Assembly (NCBI GenBank): GCA_958403905.1
Contig: CATXZD010000011.1
Coordinates: 1 to 64,000, forward strand
Direction: 5' to 3'
Length of the DNA: 64,000 bases
Origin: an uncultured Ruminococcus sp.
GTDB taxonomy: Bacteria; Bacillota; Clostridia; Oscillospirales; Acutalibacteraceae
This document shows, piece by piece, positions 1-8,584 of the stretch. A program made the translations under genes and the position numbers. The notes under the pieces were generated by a model. That model did no database searches. It saw nothing but the letters and a program-made list of their open reading frames with translations, and was not told the DNA's origin. The number at the start of each line of letters is the position of its first letter. The stretch's first letter is position 1.

Positions 1-70
1 TCCTACACGTCCCTTTCACAAAAAATTGCAATGCAATTTTTTGTGCGGACACGGCTGATGTGTCCCTACG
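1..70. repeat. Composite palindromic repeat, copy 1
   Basis: The stretch opens with TCCTACACGTCCCT, then a perfect palindrome (arms 17-29 and 33-45, CACAAAAAATTGC and its complement), then a second hairpin GGACAC-ggctgat-GTGTCC at 47-64 followed by CTACG. The opening motif and an analogous pair of hairpins recur at 6162-6236, and the GACACGGCTGATGTGTCC block recurs at 42114-42136. No coding capacity is seen. The repetition is visible directly; any mobile or RNA role is inference. Confidence 0.7.
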
Positions 71-178
71 TCAACGTTGCTATAATTACAACGCTAAATT
101 ATCGTTTACTTCACTAATCCCGACAGAAAATAAAACCGAATTAAAATGATAATAGGATAAAAATAACGGGGTGATAAA

Positions 179-532
179 ATGAATATTGTTCCTAATAATG
201 ATTTTTGGAATTTATTGGACAGGTTAGTTGAAAATTCGGAGATTGTCATTGACAGACCGAAGGGTACTGCACATCCGAAATATCCCGATTGCATATACAG
301 GGTTGATTACGGTTATCTGAAAGGTACTTCATCAATGGACGGTGCAGGGATAGATGTCTGGTTGGGAACAAAAGGCGACAGGACGCTTGACGCAATTATA
401 TGCACTGCCGATTTGCTTAAAAAGGATTCCGAGATAAAGCTGTTGATAGGTTGTACAGAGGAAGAAAAAGCAATCATATACGAAACACATAACGAGTCTG
501 AGTATATGAAAGGAATTATGATACGAAGATAA
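179..532 (+). CDS. Inorganic pyrophosphatase-like protein (117 aa)
   Basis: Small cytosolic protein with soluble-pyrophosphatase-like motifs. The segment IDRPKGTAHPKYP followed by YRVDYGYLKGT and DGAGIDVWLG resembles the substrate and metal-binding core of family I PPases, where DGDPxDVLV is usual. At 117 residues it is shorter than a full PPase of about 175, as in the small Firmicute proteins annotated with this name. The ATG follows a GGGGTGA ribosome site at good spacing. It stands alone, 47 bp before the next gene, and may act on pyrophosphate or a nucleotide by-product, but activity is not assured because one core aspartate position differs from the classic motif. A PPase-like N-terminal part also occurs in the Nudix protein at 62193. 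Confidence 0.7.
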   Translation: MNIVPNNDFWNLLDRLVENSEIVIDRPKGTAHPKYPDCIYRVDYGYLKGTSSMDGAGIDVWLGTKGDRTLDAIICTADLLKKDSEIKLLIGCTEEEKAIIYETHNESEYMKGIMIRR

Positions 533-579
533 GAAGAAAATTAATCTTATAGTTATATTCATAATGAGGAGGAGCATTG

Positions 580-1122
580 ATGAAGAATGTCATTCATATT
601 TTTGGAGCTTCGGGTTCGGGAACATCTACATTAGGAAGAAAAATCAGTTCTGAATTAGGATATAAATTTATGGATACGGATGATTATTTTTGGTTGCCTA
701 CAAATCCAATGTATACAATTAAACGTGATGTTGAACAACGATTGGATATGATGATAAAAGATATTGAATGTGCTGAAAATGCTGTAATATCGGGTTCCCT
801 TGTTGATTGGGGCGATGTACTTATACCGTATTTTACATTAGCTGTTCGTTTAGAAACGGCAACTGATATTCGCATAAAACGTTTAAGAGAAAGGGAAAAG
901 AAGAATTTTGGTTCACGAATTGAATTTGGCGGCGATATGTATGAAAATCATCGGGACTTTATTCAATGGGCAATGTCTTACGATACAGGCGGTCTTGATA
1001 TAAGAAGCAAAGCAAAACACAATGAATGGCAAAAACTACTTAAGTGTAAGTTGATTGAGCTAAACGGTGAAAATGACTTGAATTTGAATTTTGATATAGT
1101 TAAAAAGGCTTTGATACAGTAA
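580..1122 (+). CDS. P-loop nucleotide kinase-like protein (adenylate kinase-related)
   Basis: A 180-residue soluble P-loop protein. The Walker A motif GASGSGTSTLGRK lies at about residues 8-20, followed by MDTDDYFW, a pattern common in small kinases of the adenylate/shikimate kinase-like group (often annotated AAA or adenylate kinase). A basic stretch KRLREREKKNFGSR in the middle could be a lid. The ATG at 580 is chosen over a TTG three bases earlier because GAGGAGG lies 8 bp before it. The substrate cannot be told from sequence. It precedes the strong rpsL promoter and is probably transcribed separately from the ribosomal operon. Confidence 0.7.
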   Translation: MKNVIHIFGASGSGTSTLGRKISSELGYKFMDTDDYFWLPTNPMYTIKRDVEQRLDMMIKDIECAENAVISGSLVDWGDVLIPYFTLAVRLETATDIRIKRLREREKKNFGSRIEFGGDMYENHRDFIQWAMSYDTGGLDIRSKAKHNEWQKLLKCKLIELNGENDLNLNFDIVKKALIQ

Positions 1123-1139
1123 AATTCAAAAATAAAGTA

Positions 1140-1169
1140 TTGACAAATTGATACTGCGTGAGTTATAAT
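1140..1169 (+). promoter_or_regulatory. Promoter of the rpsL operon
   Basis: TTGACA at 1140-1145 and TATAAT at 1164-1169 are separated by 18 bp, a strong vegetative sigma-70/SigA promoter. It gives a leader of roughly 115 nt before rpsL. Confidence 0.85.
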
Positions 1170-1233
1170 GTTAAATCGTGGAGCACTATGTAAGTGCGCT
1201 CATTTTCGGGCAGATTACTTGTGCTTTACTAAA

Positions 1234-1257
1234 GCTTTGCTTTGCAAAGCAGTTTTT
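1234..1257 (+). terminator. Possible attenuator hairpin in the rpsL leader
   Basis: GCTTTGC-ttt-GCAAAGC followed by AG and five T residues lies between the promoter and rpsL. The form is that of a weak intrinsic terminator, so it may attenuate str-operon transcription. The function is inferred from position only. Confidence 0.4.
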
Positions 1258-1290
1258 CAATTCTTAAAAATTTTTGAAAGGAGGACAAAT

Positions 1291-1710
1291 ATGCCTACAT
1301 TTAACCAGTTGGTACGCAAGGGCAGAGAGGTTTCTGAAAAGAAAGCAAAGGCACCTGCACTTTTAAAGGGCTGGAACTCAAAGAAACGTGTTGCTATTGA
1401 CCAGAACTCCCCACAAAAGAGAGGTGTTTGTACTGCAGTAAAGACCGCTACACCTAAAAAGCCTAACTCAGCGCTCAGAAAAATTGCCAGAGTAAGACTT
1501 TCTAACGGTATTGAAGTCAGTTCCTATATCCCAGGCGTAGGTCACAACCTTCAGGAGCACTCTGTTGTTCTTATCCGTGGTGGCCGTGTAAAGGACTTGC
1601 CTGGTGTTCGTTATCACATCGTTCGTGGTACACTTGACGCACAGGGCGTTTCCGGACGTATGCAGAGCCGTTCAAAGTACGGTGCAAAACGTCCTAAGAA
1701 AGGTAAATAA
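1291..1710 (+). CDS. rpsL: 30S ribosomal protein S12
   Basis: Ribosomal protein S12 (139 aa), a decoding-centre protein of the small subunit. Hallmarks are TPKKPNSALRKIARV and RGGRVKDLPGVRYHIVRG; the lysines of KKPNSA and GRVKDLP whose change gives streptomycin resistance are wild type. The ATG at 1291 follows GAAAGGAGG and gives the family-typical N-terminus MPTFNQLVRKGR; the open frame extends further upstream but that part covers the promoter and leader. It is the first gene of a classic str operon with rpsG, fusA and tuf. Confidence 0.98.
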   Translation: MPTFNQLVRKGREVSEKKAKAPALLKGWNSKKRVAIDQNSPQKRGVCTAVKTATPKKPNSALRKIARVRLSNGIEVSSYIPGVGHNLQEHSVVLIRGGRVKDLPGVRYHIVRGTLDAQGVSGRMQSRSKYGAKRPKKGK

Positions 1711-1873
1711 TTAGGAATTGACAAAACTCTCTTGACTTAAATTATTAAGTTCTGCTATGCGGCAGGAATTTTGCTATATATTAATTATGCAGTATAAGTT
1801 CTTGTTGGCATACGGGAGTTTGTCGCTTTCGAGTACCTATGATATCTCAATTATTGTGAAGGAGGGAAGCAAA

Positions 1874-2344
1874 GTGCCAAGAAGAGGTTCTATTGCGAAG
1901 CGTGACGTATTACCCGATCCGCTTTATAATTCAAAACTTGTAACACGTCTTATCAACAACATTATGTACGACGGTAAAAAGGGCGTTGCTCAGAAAATTG
2001 TTTACGGTGCATTTGACATTATTGCTGAAAAGACAGGTAATAACCCGCTTGAGGTTTTTGAACAGGCTATGGAAAACGTAATGCCCGTTCTCGAAGTAAA
2101 GGCTCGCCGTGTCGGCGGTGCCACATATCAGGTTCCTATGGAAGTTCGTCCCGAAAGACGTCAGACACTCGGTCTTCGTTGGATTTCAACTTACTCAAGA
2201 GCCCGCAGTGAAAAGACAATGAAGGAAAGACTTGCAGGAGAAATTCTCGACGCCACAAACAGCATGGGCGGCGCATTTAAAAAGCGTGAGGATACTCATA
2301 AAATGGCAGAAGCTAACAAGGCTTTCGCTCATTACAGATGGTAA
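1874..2344 (+). CDS. rpsG: 30S ribosomal protein S7
   Basis: Ribosomal protein S7 (156 aa), which nucleates assembly of the 30S head and binds the 3' domain of 16S rRNA. The sequence PRRGSIAKRDVLPDPLY, then TRLINNIMYDGKKG, is diagnostic, and the length equals the usual 156. The start is GTG at 1874, behind GGAGGG; the upstream in-frame extension is rejected because it would add residues absent from the family. The 163-bp gap after rpsL is unusually long for this pair and includes a weak TTGACT at about 1732, so an extra internal promoter or leader is possible. Confidence 0.98.
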   Translation: MPRRGSIAKRDVLPDPLYNSKLVTRLINNIMYDGKKGVAQKIVYGAFDIIAEKTGNNPLEVFEQAMENVMPVLEVKARRVGGATYQVPMEVRPERRQTLGLRWISTYSRARSEKTMKERLAGEILDATNSMGGAFKKREDTHKMAEANKAFAHYRW

Positions 2345-2380
2345 TTTAGATTACCCGTGTAATTTTAAGAGGAGGATTTT

Positions 2381-4480
2381 ATGCCAAGACAGGTTTCACT
2401 TGAACAGACAAGAAATATCGGTATTATGGCTCACATCGATGCCGGTAAGACAACTACAACAGAGCGTATCCTGTATTATACCGGCGTAAACCACAAGATT
2501 GGTGAAACACACGATGGTGCTTCTACAATGGACTGGATGGTTCAGGAGAAGGAACGTGGTATCACAATCACCTCTGCTGCAACTACAGCTTTCTGGAGAG
2601 GCAGCAAGCAGCAGTACAAGCCCCACAGAATCAACATTATCGATACCCCCGGACACGTTGACTTCACTGTTGAAGTTGAGCGTTCACTCCGTGTACTCGA
2701 CGGTTCTGTAACTGTACTTTGTGCTAAGGGCGGCGTTGAGCCTCAGTCAGAAACCGTTTGGCGTCAGGCTGACAACTACGGCGTACCGAGAATGGTTTAC
2801 GTTAATAAAATGGACATCATGGGTGCTAACTTCTACCATGTTGTTCAGATGATGAAGGACAGACTTAAATGTAATGCTGTTCCGATTCAGCTTCCTATCG
2901 GCGCTGAAAATGATTTCAGCGGCATTATCGACCTCGTAACAATGAAGGCTGAAATCTATCATAATGAGGACGGCACAGATTACAGCGAGGAAGAAATTCC
3001 GGAAGATATGAAAGATTTAGCTGACGAGTACCGTGAGAAGCTTATCGAGTCCGTTGCAGAACTCGACGAGGAGCTTATGGAAAAATACTTTGGCGGCGAA
3101 GAAATCACAGTTGATGAAATTAAGAAAGTTATCAGAAAAGCTACTATTGACAACACAATGGTTCCCGTAACCTGCGGTTCTTCATACCGTAACAAGGGCG
3201 TTCAGATGCTCCTTGACGCTGTTGTTGACTATATGCCTGCTCCTACAGACGTTCCTGCTATCAAGGGCGTTGACCCTGACACGGGCGACGAGGTTGAGAG
3301 AAAGTCTTCTGATACAGAGCCTTTTGCAGCTCTTGCATTCAAGATTGCTACCGACCCGTTCGTAGGTAAGCTCTGCTTCTTCCGTGTATATTCAGGTACC
3401 GTTGCAACAGGTACTACTGTTTATAACTCGGTTAAGGACAACAACGAGCGTATGGGCAGAATTCTTCAGATGCATGCTAACGACAGAAAAGATATTGACT
3501 GCTGCTACGCAGGTGATATTGCTGCTGCCGTTGGTCTTAAGAATACAACTACAGGTGACACACTCTGCGATGAGAAACACCCCGTAATTCTTGAATCAAT
3601 GGAATTCCCGGAACCTGTTATCCGTGTTGCTATTGAACCCAAGACCAAAGCCGGTCAGGAGAAGATGGGTATTGCTCTTGCAAAACTTGCAGAAGAAGAC
3701 CCGACATTCAAGGCTTACACCGACGAGGAAACAGGTCAGACAATTATCGCAGGTATGGGTGAGCTTCACCTTGAGATTATCGTTGACCGTCTTCTCCGTG
3801 AATTTAAGGTAGAGGCTAATATCGGTGCTCCCCAGGTTGCTTATAAGGAAACAATCCGCAAGGAAGCTTCTGTTGATGAGAAATATGCTCGTCAGTCAGG
3901 TGGTAAGGGTCAGTACGGTCACGTTAAGATTAACGTATTCCCCAACAAGGACAAGGGATACGAGTTCGTTAATAATATTGTCGGCGGTGCAATTCCCAAG
4001 GAATACATTCCTGCTGTTGATCAGGGTATTCAGGGCGCAATGCTTTCGGGTGTTGTTGCAGGCTACAATGTAGTTGACGTTAAGGTTGAGCTTTATGATG
4101 GTTCATATCACGAGGTTGACTCCTCTGAAATGGCATTTAAGATTGCCGGTTCAATGGCATTCAAGAGCGCTATGAAGAAGGCTGATCCTGTACTTCTTGA
4201 GCCTATCATGAAAGTTACTGTTATCACTCCCGAAGAGTATCTCGGCGATGTTATCGGCGACCTTAACTCACGCCGCGGTATGATTCAGAGCATGGAGGCT
4301 GATAACGGTGTTCAGCGTGTTATCGCTCATGTTCCGCTTTCAGAAATGTTCGGTTATGCAACCGATATGCGTTCTAAGACTCAGGGACGCGGTCAATATG
4401 TAATGGAACCCGACACATATGCTGAGGTTCCGAAGAATATTGCCGAGAAGATTATGAACGAGAGAGCTAAGAAGGATTAA
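2381..4480 (+). CDS. fusA: Elongation factor G
   Basis: Translational GTPase EF-G (699 aa), which drives translocation of tRNAs and mRNA and takes part in ribosome recycling. The G1 motif AHIDAGKTTTTE is at residues 17-28, G3 is DTPGHVDFT, G4 is NKMD, and domain IV carries the SGGKGQYGHV segment. Full family length. ATG follows AGAGGAGG. It lies 36 bp after rpsG in the str operon. Confidence 0.98.
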   Translation: MPRQVSLEQTRNIGIMAHIDAGKTTTTERILYYTGVNHKIGETHDGASTMDWMVQEKERGITITSAATTAFWRGSKQQYKPHRINIIDTPGHVDFTVEVERSLRVLDGSVTVLCAKGGVEPQSETVWRQADNYGVPRMVYVNKMDIMGANFYHVVQMMKDRLKCNAVPIQLPIGAENDFSGIIDLVTMKAEIYHNEDGTDYSEEEIPEDMKDLADEYREKLIESVAELDEELMEKYFGGEEITVDEIKKVIRKATIDNTMVPVTCGSSYRNKGVQMLLDAVVDYMPAPTDVPAIKGVDPDTGDEVERKSSDTEPFAALAFKIATDPFVGKLCFFRVYSGTVATGTTVYNSVKDNNERMGRILQMHANDRKDIDCCYAGDIAAAVGLKNTTTGDTLCDEKHPVILESMEFPEPVIRVAIEPKTKAGQEKMGIALAKLAEEDPTFKAYTDEETGQTIIAGMGELHLEIIVDRLLREFKVEANIGAPQVAYKETIRKEASVDEKYARQSGGKGQYGHVKINVFPNKDKGYEFVNNIVGGAIPKEYIPAVDQGIQGAMLSGVVAGYNVVDVKVELYDGSYHEVDSSEMAFKIAGSMAFKSAMKKADPVLLEPIMKVTVITPEEYLGDVIGDLNSRRGMIQSMEADNGVQRVIAHVPLSEMFGYATDMRSKTQGRGQYVMEPDTYAEVPKNIAEKIMNERAKKD

Positions 4481-4515
4481 TTTGGCTTTCTAATCGTAAT
4501 TTTTTAAAAAATGTA

Positions 4516-4544
4516 TTGATTTTTTTGAAAAATATTGGTACAAT
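4516..4544 (+). promoter_or_regulatory. Internal promoter for tuf
   Basis: TTGATT at 4516-4521 and TACAAT at 4539-4544 with a 17-bp spacer, in the 116-bp gap between fusA and tuf. This would let tuf be made in excess over EF-G. Confidence 0.7.
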
Positions 4545-4596
4545 ATCATTAAATCTATTGTAAATTCTTTTTACAACAATAAGGAGGAAATTTCCA

Positions 4597-5799
4597 ATGG
4601 CAAGAGAAAAATTTGAAAGAAATAAACCCCATGTTAACATTGGTACAATCGGCCACGTTGACCATGGTAAAACAACACTTACTGCTGCTATCACAAAGGT
4701 TCTCAACCTCGCAGGCGACGCTGATTTCGTTGATTACGCTAACATCGATAAGGCTCCTGAAGAGAGAGAGCGTGGTATCACAATCAACACAGCTCACGTT
4801 GAGTATGAAACAGCTAACCGTCACTATGCACACGTTGACTGCCCCGGCCATGCTGACTATGTAAAGAACATGATTACAGGTGCTGCTCAGATGGACGGCG
4901 CTATCCTCGTTGTATCTGCTGCTGATGGTCCTATGCCCCAGACAAGAGAGCACATCCTTCTTTCTCGTCAGGTAGGCGTACCCTACATCGTAGTATTTAT
5001 GAATAAGACTGACCAGGTTGACGATCCTGAGCTTCTTGAGCTCGTTGAAATGGAAATTCGTGATCTTCTTAACGAGTACGAATTCCCCGGCGATGATACA
5101 CCTATCATCAAGGGTTCAGCTTATGTTGCTCTTACAAGTGATTCTAAGGATCCTTCAGCTCCCGAGTACGCTTGCATTCACGAGCTTATGGATGCTGTTG
5201 ACGAGTTTATTCCTACTCCTGACCGTAAGGCTGACCAGCCCTTCCTTATGCCTGTTGAGGACGTATTCACAATCACAGGTCGTGGTACAGTTGCTACAGG
5301 TAGAGTTGAAAGAGGTCAGATTAAGACTTCTGAAGAAGTTGAAATCGTTGGTCTTACAGATGAAAAGAGAAAAGTTGTTGTTACAGGTCTTGAAATGTTC
5401 AGAAAGACTCTTGACTATGCAGAGGCAGGCGACAACGTAGGTGTACTTCTTCGTGGTGTTCAGAGAACTGAAATCCAGAGAGGTCAGGTACTTGCAAAGC
5501 CCGGTACAATTCACCCCCACACAAAGTTCCGTGGTCAGGTTTACGTTCTTACTAAGGACGAGGGCGGTCGTCATACACCTTTCTTTAACAACTATCGTCC
5601 CCAGTTCTATTTCAGAACAACTGACGTTACAGGTACAATCTCTCTTCCCGAAGGCGTAGAGATGTGCATGCCTGGTGATAACGTTGAAATGGACGTTGAG
5701 CTTATTACTCCTATCGCTATCGAAGTTGGTCTTCGTTTCGCTATCCGTGAAGGCGGTAGAACAGTAGGTTCAGGCGCAGTTATCGCTATTAACGAATAA
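4597..5799 (+). CDS. tuf: Elongation factor Tu
   Basis: EF-Tu (400 aa), the GTPase that brings aminoacyl-tRNA to the ribosome. GHVDHGKT is at residues 19-26, DCPGHADYVKNM is G3, NKTD is G4, and the beta-barrel domains are complete through the C-terminal GRTVGSGAV. ATG follows AAGGAGG. The G4 motif reads NKTD where NKCD or NKVD is more usual, a minor variation. Its own promoter lies upstream and a strong terminator follows. Confidence 0.98.
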   Translation: MAREKFERNKPHVNIGTIGHVDHGKTTLTAAITKVLNLAGDADFVDYANIDKAPEERERGITINTAHVEYETANRHYAHVDCPGHADYVKNMITGAAQMDGAILVVSAADGPMPQTREHILLSRQVGVPYIVVFMNKTDQVDDPELLELVEMEIRDLLNEYEFPGDDTPIIKGSAYVALTSDSKDPSAPEYACIHELMDAVDEFIPTPDRKADQPFLMPVEDVFTITGRGTVATGRVERGQIKTSEEVEIVGLTDEKRKVVVTGLEMFRKTLDYAEAGDNVGVLLRGVQRTEIQRGQVLAKPGTIHPHTKFRGQVYVLTKDEGGRHTPFFNNYRPQFYFRTTDVTGTISLPEGVEMCMPGDNVEMDVELITPIAIEVGLRFAIREGGRTVGSGAVIAINE

Positions 5800-5837
5800 T
5801 TTGTTAATTGTATAACACACTGTTAATTTAACAATTT

Positions 5838-5875
5838 GGCTGCTTTGCCTTTGCAAAGCAGCCTTTTTATTTTTT
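5838..5875 (+). terminator. Intrinsic terminator after tuf
   Basis: Eleven-bp stem GGCTGCTTTGC / GCAAAGCAGCC with a short loop, then a long T-rich tail. It ends the str operon. Confidence 0.92.
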
Positions 5876-6014
5876 AAACGTCTTATTAAACGTCCTATGG
5901 GTCGGACAATTTATAATTATCAATTAACAAATAACAATTAAAAAACAAATTTTTCGTAGTACCTTGTAAAATCTAAAAATTTGCACTTGAAAACGATAAT
6001 GCTGAATTATATAT

Positions 6015-6093
6015 TGTAGGGAACAGTCTTGACTGTTCCGTAGGACTACAGAGAACTCTTGCGGAATCGGAACGGTCAAGACCGTTCCCTACA
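6015..6093. repeat. GGGAAC palindromic element, copy A
   Basis: A 79-bp imperfect palindrome starting TGTAGGGAACAGTC and ending GACCGTTCCCTACA. Each half is itself a hairpin (GGAACAGTC-tt-GACTGTTCC and GGAACGGTC-aa-GACCGTTCC). A close relative lies at 41979-42058 and a short form at 41611-41642. Confidence 0.8.
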
Positions 6094-6161
6094 TTAAAAT
6101 TGATTTAATTATCATTCCTGATTTGACAACTTTTAGCATAAACACTGTAGAAGGGGACGGG

Positions 6162-6236
6162 TTCCTACACGTTCCTATGAATAAATTGTTTCACAATTTA
6201 TTCATTTTGGCGAACGCAGTTCGCCGCTACACTAAA
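6162..6236. repeat. Composite palindromic repeat, copy 2
   Basis: TTCCTACACGTTCCT, then a perfect 11-bp stem TGAATAAATTG / CAATTTATTCA (6178-6204), then GGCGAAC-gca-GTTCGCC (6209-6225). The layout matches that at positions 1-70 with different stem sequences, so it is the architecture and not just the sequence that repeats. Confidence 0.65.
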
Positions 6237-6421
6237 TACATTACCTTTATATCAAAATAAATTTTTTCAGCAGACCTTTCCACACAACACGCACTATTAT
6301 AAATCCGGAAATTTGCCGGTCGAGGCACTCGACCAACCATTAATTGTCAATTGTTAATTGTTCAGGCAACCCGTCATTGCTTCAATAATTCTGTGTTGAT
6401 AGCTGTGTCGACAACAAATTG

Positions 6422-6450
6422 TTGCAATATTTGCGCAATAGTTTTATAAT
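6422..6450 (+). promoter_or_regulatory. Promoter of the sulfatase-sortase operon
   Basis: TTGCAA at 6422-6427 and a perfect TATAAT at 6445-6450, 17-bp spacer. It overlaps the extreme 5' end of the longest open frame, which supports the later start at 6482. Confidence 0.8.
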
Positions 6451-6481
6451 AAATTCAATATTAAAAAAACAGGGTATAAAT

Positions 6482-8572
6482 ATGAAGCGTAATGGTGAGT
6501 TATATACGGCCTTTGAAAGGCGAAGTCATTATATCAATTCTGATGATAATAATTTTACATATTATGAAAATAACACTCTTTTGCACAAGAAAAGAGAGAT
6601 TGTTTTAACTTTGCTATATTTTCCTATATCTATACTTTTTATGGAATTTATGGTTAAGCTGTCAGCAGGATTTTCGCTTACTGACGGAGCCATTTTTACT
6701 GCTCTCTTTTCGCTTGTTCCCGCTTGTGTGCTGACTTTTGTTTCGTCAATTTTTCAAAACGGCAGGATTAACAGACTGATTTCTTGTATTCTTACGGCTT
6801 GCCTTGCAATCTGGTACAGTGCGCAAATTGTATATAACAATGTTTTTGGTACGTTCTTTGTAATTAACAGTATTTCAAAGGGCGGTGCAGGTCAGGCTCT
6901 AAATTCTGCTGATATGATTTTTACGGCGATAAGAAGCAGAATTCTGTTTATTCTTCTTATGTTTTTGCCGCTTGCGTTTTGCATTATTTTTGGAAAAAGG
7001 CTGGCGATGTTTAATAAAACGAAAATTTCGACTAAGATTGTTCTTCTTTGCCTTGCGGTCACTTTTCAGATAATCGGCTTGCTTGCCGTGAATATTGATA
7101 AGTCCTCATCAGATACAAAAAGTGCGTATAATCTTTATCACGGCGAGCTTCAGCAAAATGCCGCCTGCGAAAAATTTGGACTTTTTACAATGCAACGGCT
7201 TGATATCAGCCGTATGATATTTGGCTACAAGTCGAATATCATTAAGACCAACAGCACAGAGCCGACAATCAATACGTTGCCTGCAACGGCAGATATGCCC
7301 GATAACAAGATAAGACCGCAGGTTTTAGACACTGATTTTGATAAGCTTTCATCAAAAACAGATAATGACGATTTAAAATTGCTTTATAACTATTTTTCGG
7401 ACGAAAAGCCGAGTTATAAAAATGAATATACAGGCATTTTTAAGGATTACAACATAATATTTATAACGGCTGAAAGTTTTTCACATTATGTAATTGACAA
7501 GGATTTAACACCTACGCTCTACAAAATGTATAACGGAGGCTTTCAGTTTGATAACTATTACACGCCTGCATGGGGAGTAAGCACAACTGACGGCGAGTAC
7601 GCAAATCTTACTGGACTTGTACCTAAGTCGGGTGTTTGGAGTTTTTCACAGTCTGCTGAAAACAACATAAGTTTCCCGTTCACGCTTGGAGAGGAGAGCC
7701 GGACAAACGGATACGAAGAGGTGAGAGCATATCATAATCATACCTATGATTACTATGATCGTGACAAGTATCTCACAAATATTGGCTATGATTATTCTGC
7801 AATCGGCAAGGACCTTGACCTTGGCGAAGATGTATGGCCGAATTCCGACCTTAAAATGATGCAGAATACTGTTGACGATTACATAAATGCAGAAAAATTC
7901 AGCGTTTACTATATGACTGTAAGCGGTCACGGCGGATATTCGTACAACACAATCAGCGAGCGCAACGCTGACTTGGTGAAGAACCTGAAATACAGCGATG
8001 AGGTAAAGGGATATATTGCGGCAAATATTGAGCTTGACAAGGCGCTTGAATATCTTTTTGACAGGCTTGAAAAGGCAGGAAAGCTTGACAATACTGTCAT
8101 TTGTCTGACAAGCGACCACTACCCCTACTCGCTTGATGAATTCAACGGACTGGACGAGCTTGCAGGACACAAGGTTGATACGGTTTTTGAAAGGTACAAA
8201 AATTCGTGGCTTTTGTGGAGCGGTTCAATGAAGGAGCCGGTCAGTGTAAAAACGTACTGTTCTAGTCCGGATATTTTGCCGACAATGCTTAATATGCTCG
8301 GATTTGAGTATGACAGCAGAACGATTATCGGCACGGATGTTTTCGGAGGAAAAGAACCGTTTGTTGTATTTGCAGACAGAAGCTGGATTTCGCAGAACGG
8401 TATGTATAACTCAAACAGTTCAGAATATACCGCCTTTGAAAATGCTGAAAAAAAAGACGATATTGATTTGCTTAATAACAAGTGCACAAATATGTTCACC
8501 GTTTCAAGAATGATACTTGATACAAATGTCTACGCCGAAATGTACGGCGATACGCATATTATCGGAAAATAA
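6482..8572 (+). CDS. LtaS-like membrane sulfatase / phosphoglycerol transferase
   Basis: A 696-residue membrane protein with an N-terminal block of about five transmembrane segments (roughly residues 40-205) and an extracellular alkaline phosphatase-superfamily domain, the layout of lipoteichoic acid synthases. Visible metal and catalytic elements are IIFITAESFSHYV (metal-binding glutamate), GVSTTDGEYANLTG (candidate nucleophile threonine), TVSGHGGY and LTSDHYPY. It probably transfers glycerol phosphate from phosphatidylglycerol to a surface polymer, but substrate choice within this family is broad. The start at 6482 is preferred because the promoter TATAAT is at 6445. It is followed by two sortase genes at 12 bp, so it looks like part of an envelope-assembly operon. 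No lipoteichoic acid gene neighbours are seen. Confidence 0.85.
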   Translation: MKRNGELYTAFERRSHYINSDDNNFTYYENNTLLHKKREIVLTLLYFPISILFMEFMVKLSAGFSLTDGAIFTALFSLVPACVLTFVSSIFQNGRINRLISCILTACLAIWYSAQIVYNNVFGTFFVINSISKGGAGQALNSADMIFTAIRSRILFILLMFLPLAFCIIFGKRLAMFNKTKISTKIVLLCLAVTFQIIGLLAVNIDKSSSDTKSAYNLYHGELQQNAACEKFGLFTMQRLDISRMIFGYKSNIIKTNSTEPTINTLPATADMPDNKIRPQVLDTDFDKLSSKTDNDDLKLLYNYFSDEKPSYKNEYTGIFKDYNIIFITAESFSHYVIDKDLTPTLYKMYNGGFQFDNYYTPAWGVSTTDGEYANLTGLVPKSGVWSFSQSAENNISFPFTLGEESRTNGYEEVRAYHNHTYDYYDRDKYLTNIGYDYSAIGKDLDLGEDVWPNSDLKMMQNTVDDYINAEKFSVYYMTVSGHGGYSYNTISERNADLVKNLKYSDEVKGYIAANIELDKALEYLFDRLEKAGKLDNTVICLTSDHYPYSLDEFNGLDELAGHKVDTVFERYKNSWLLWSGSMKEPVSVKTYCSSPDILPTMLNMLGFEYDSRTIIGTDVFGGKEPFVVFADRSWISQNGMYNSNSSEYTAFENAEKKDDIDLLNNKCTNMFTVSRMILDTNVYAEMYGDTHIIGK

Positions 8573-8584
8573 AGGAAGTTATTA

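Larger units (their letters stand above)
5876..6421. other. Repeat-rich non-coding gap
   Basis: About 545 bp without a credible gene. It holds a GGGAAC-type palindrome (6015-6093), a composite hairpin repeat (6162-6236), a small GTCGAGGC-ACTCGAC hairpin near 6319-6334 and several copies of AACAATTAA-like direct repeats (near 5924 and 6345). The density of repeats suggests a chromosomal junction or a repeat landing site. Confidence 0.7.

Noticed and set aside
1290..1710. Possible streptomycin-resistance changes in RpsL
   Set aside because: Both key lysines are present.
6419..6481. Start of the LtaS-like gene at a TTG near 6419
   Set aside because: The promoter -10 box at 6445-6450 lies inside this segment, so it is not transcribed as coding sequence.
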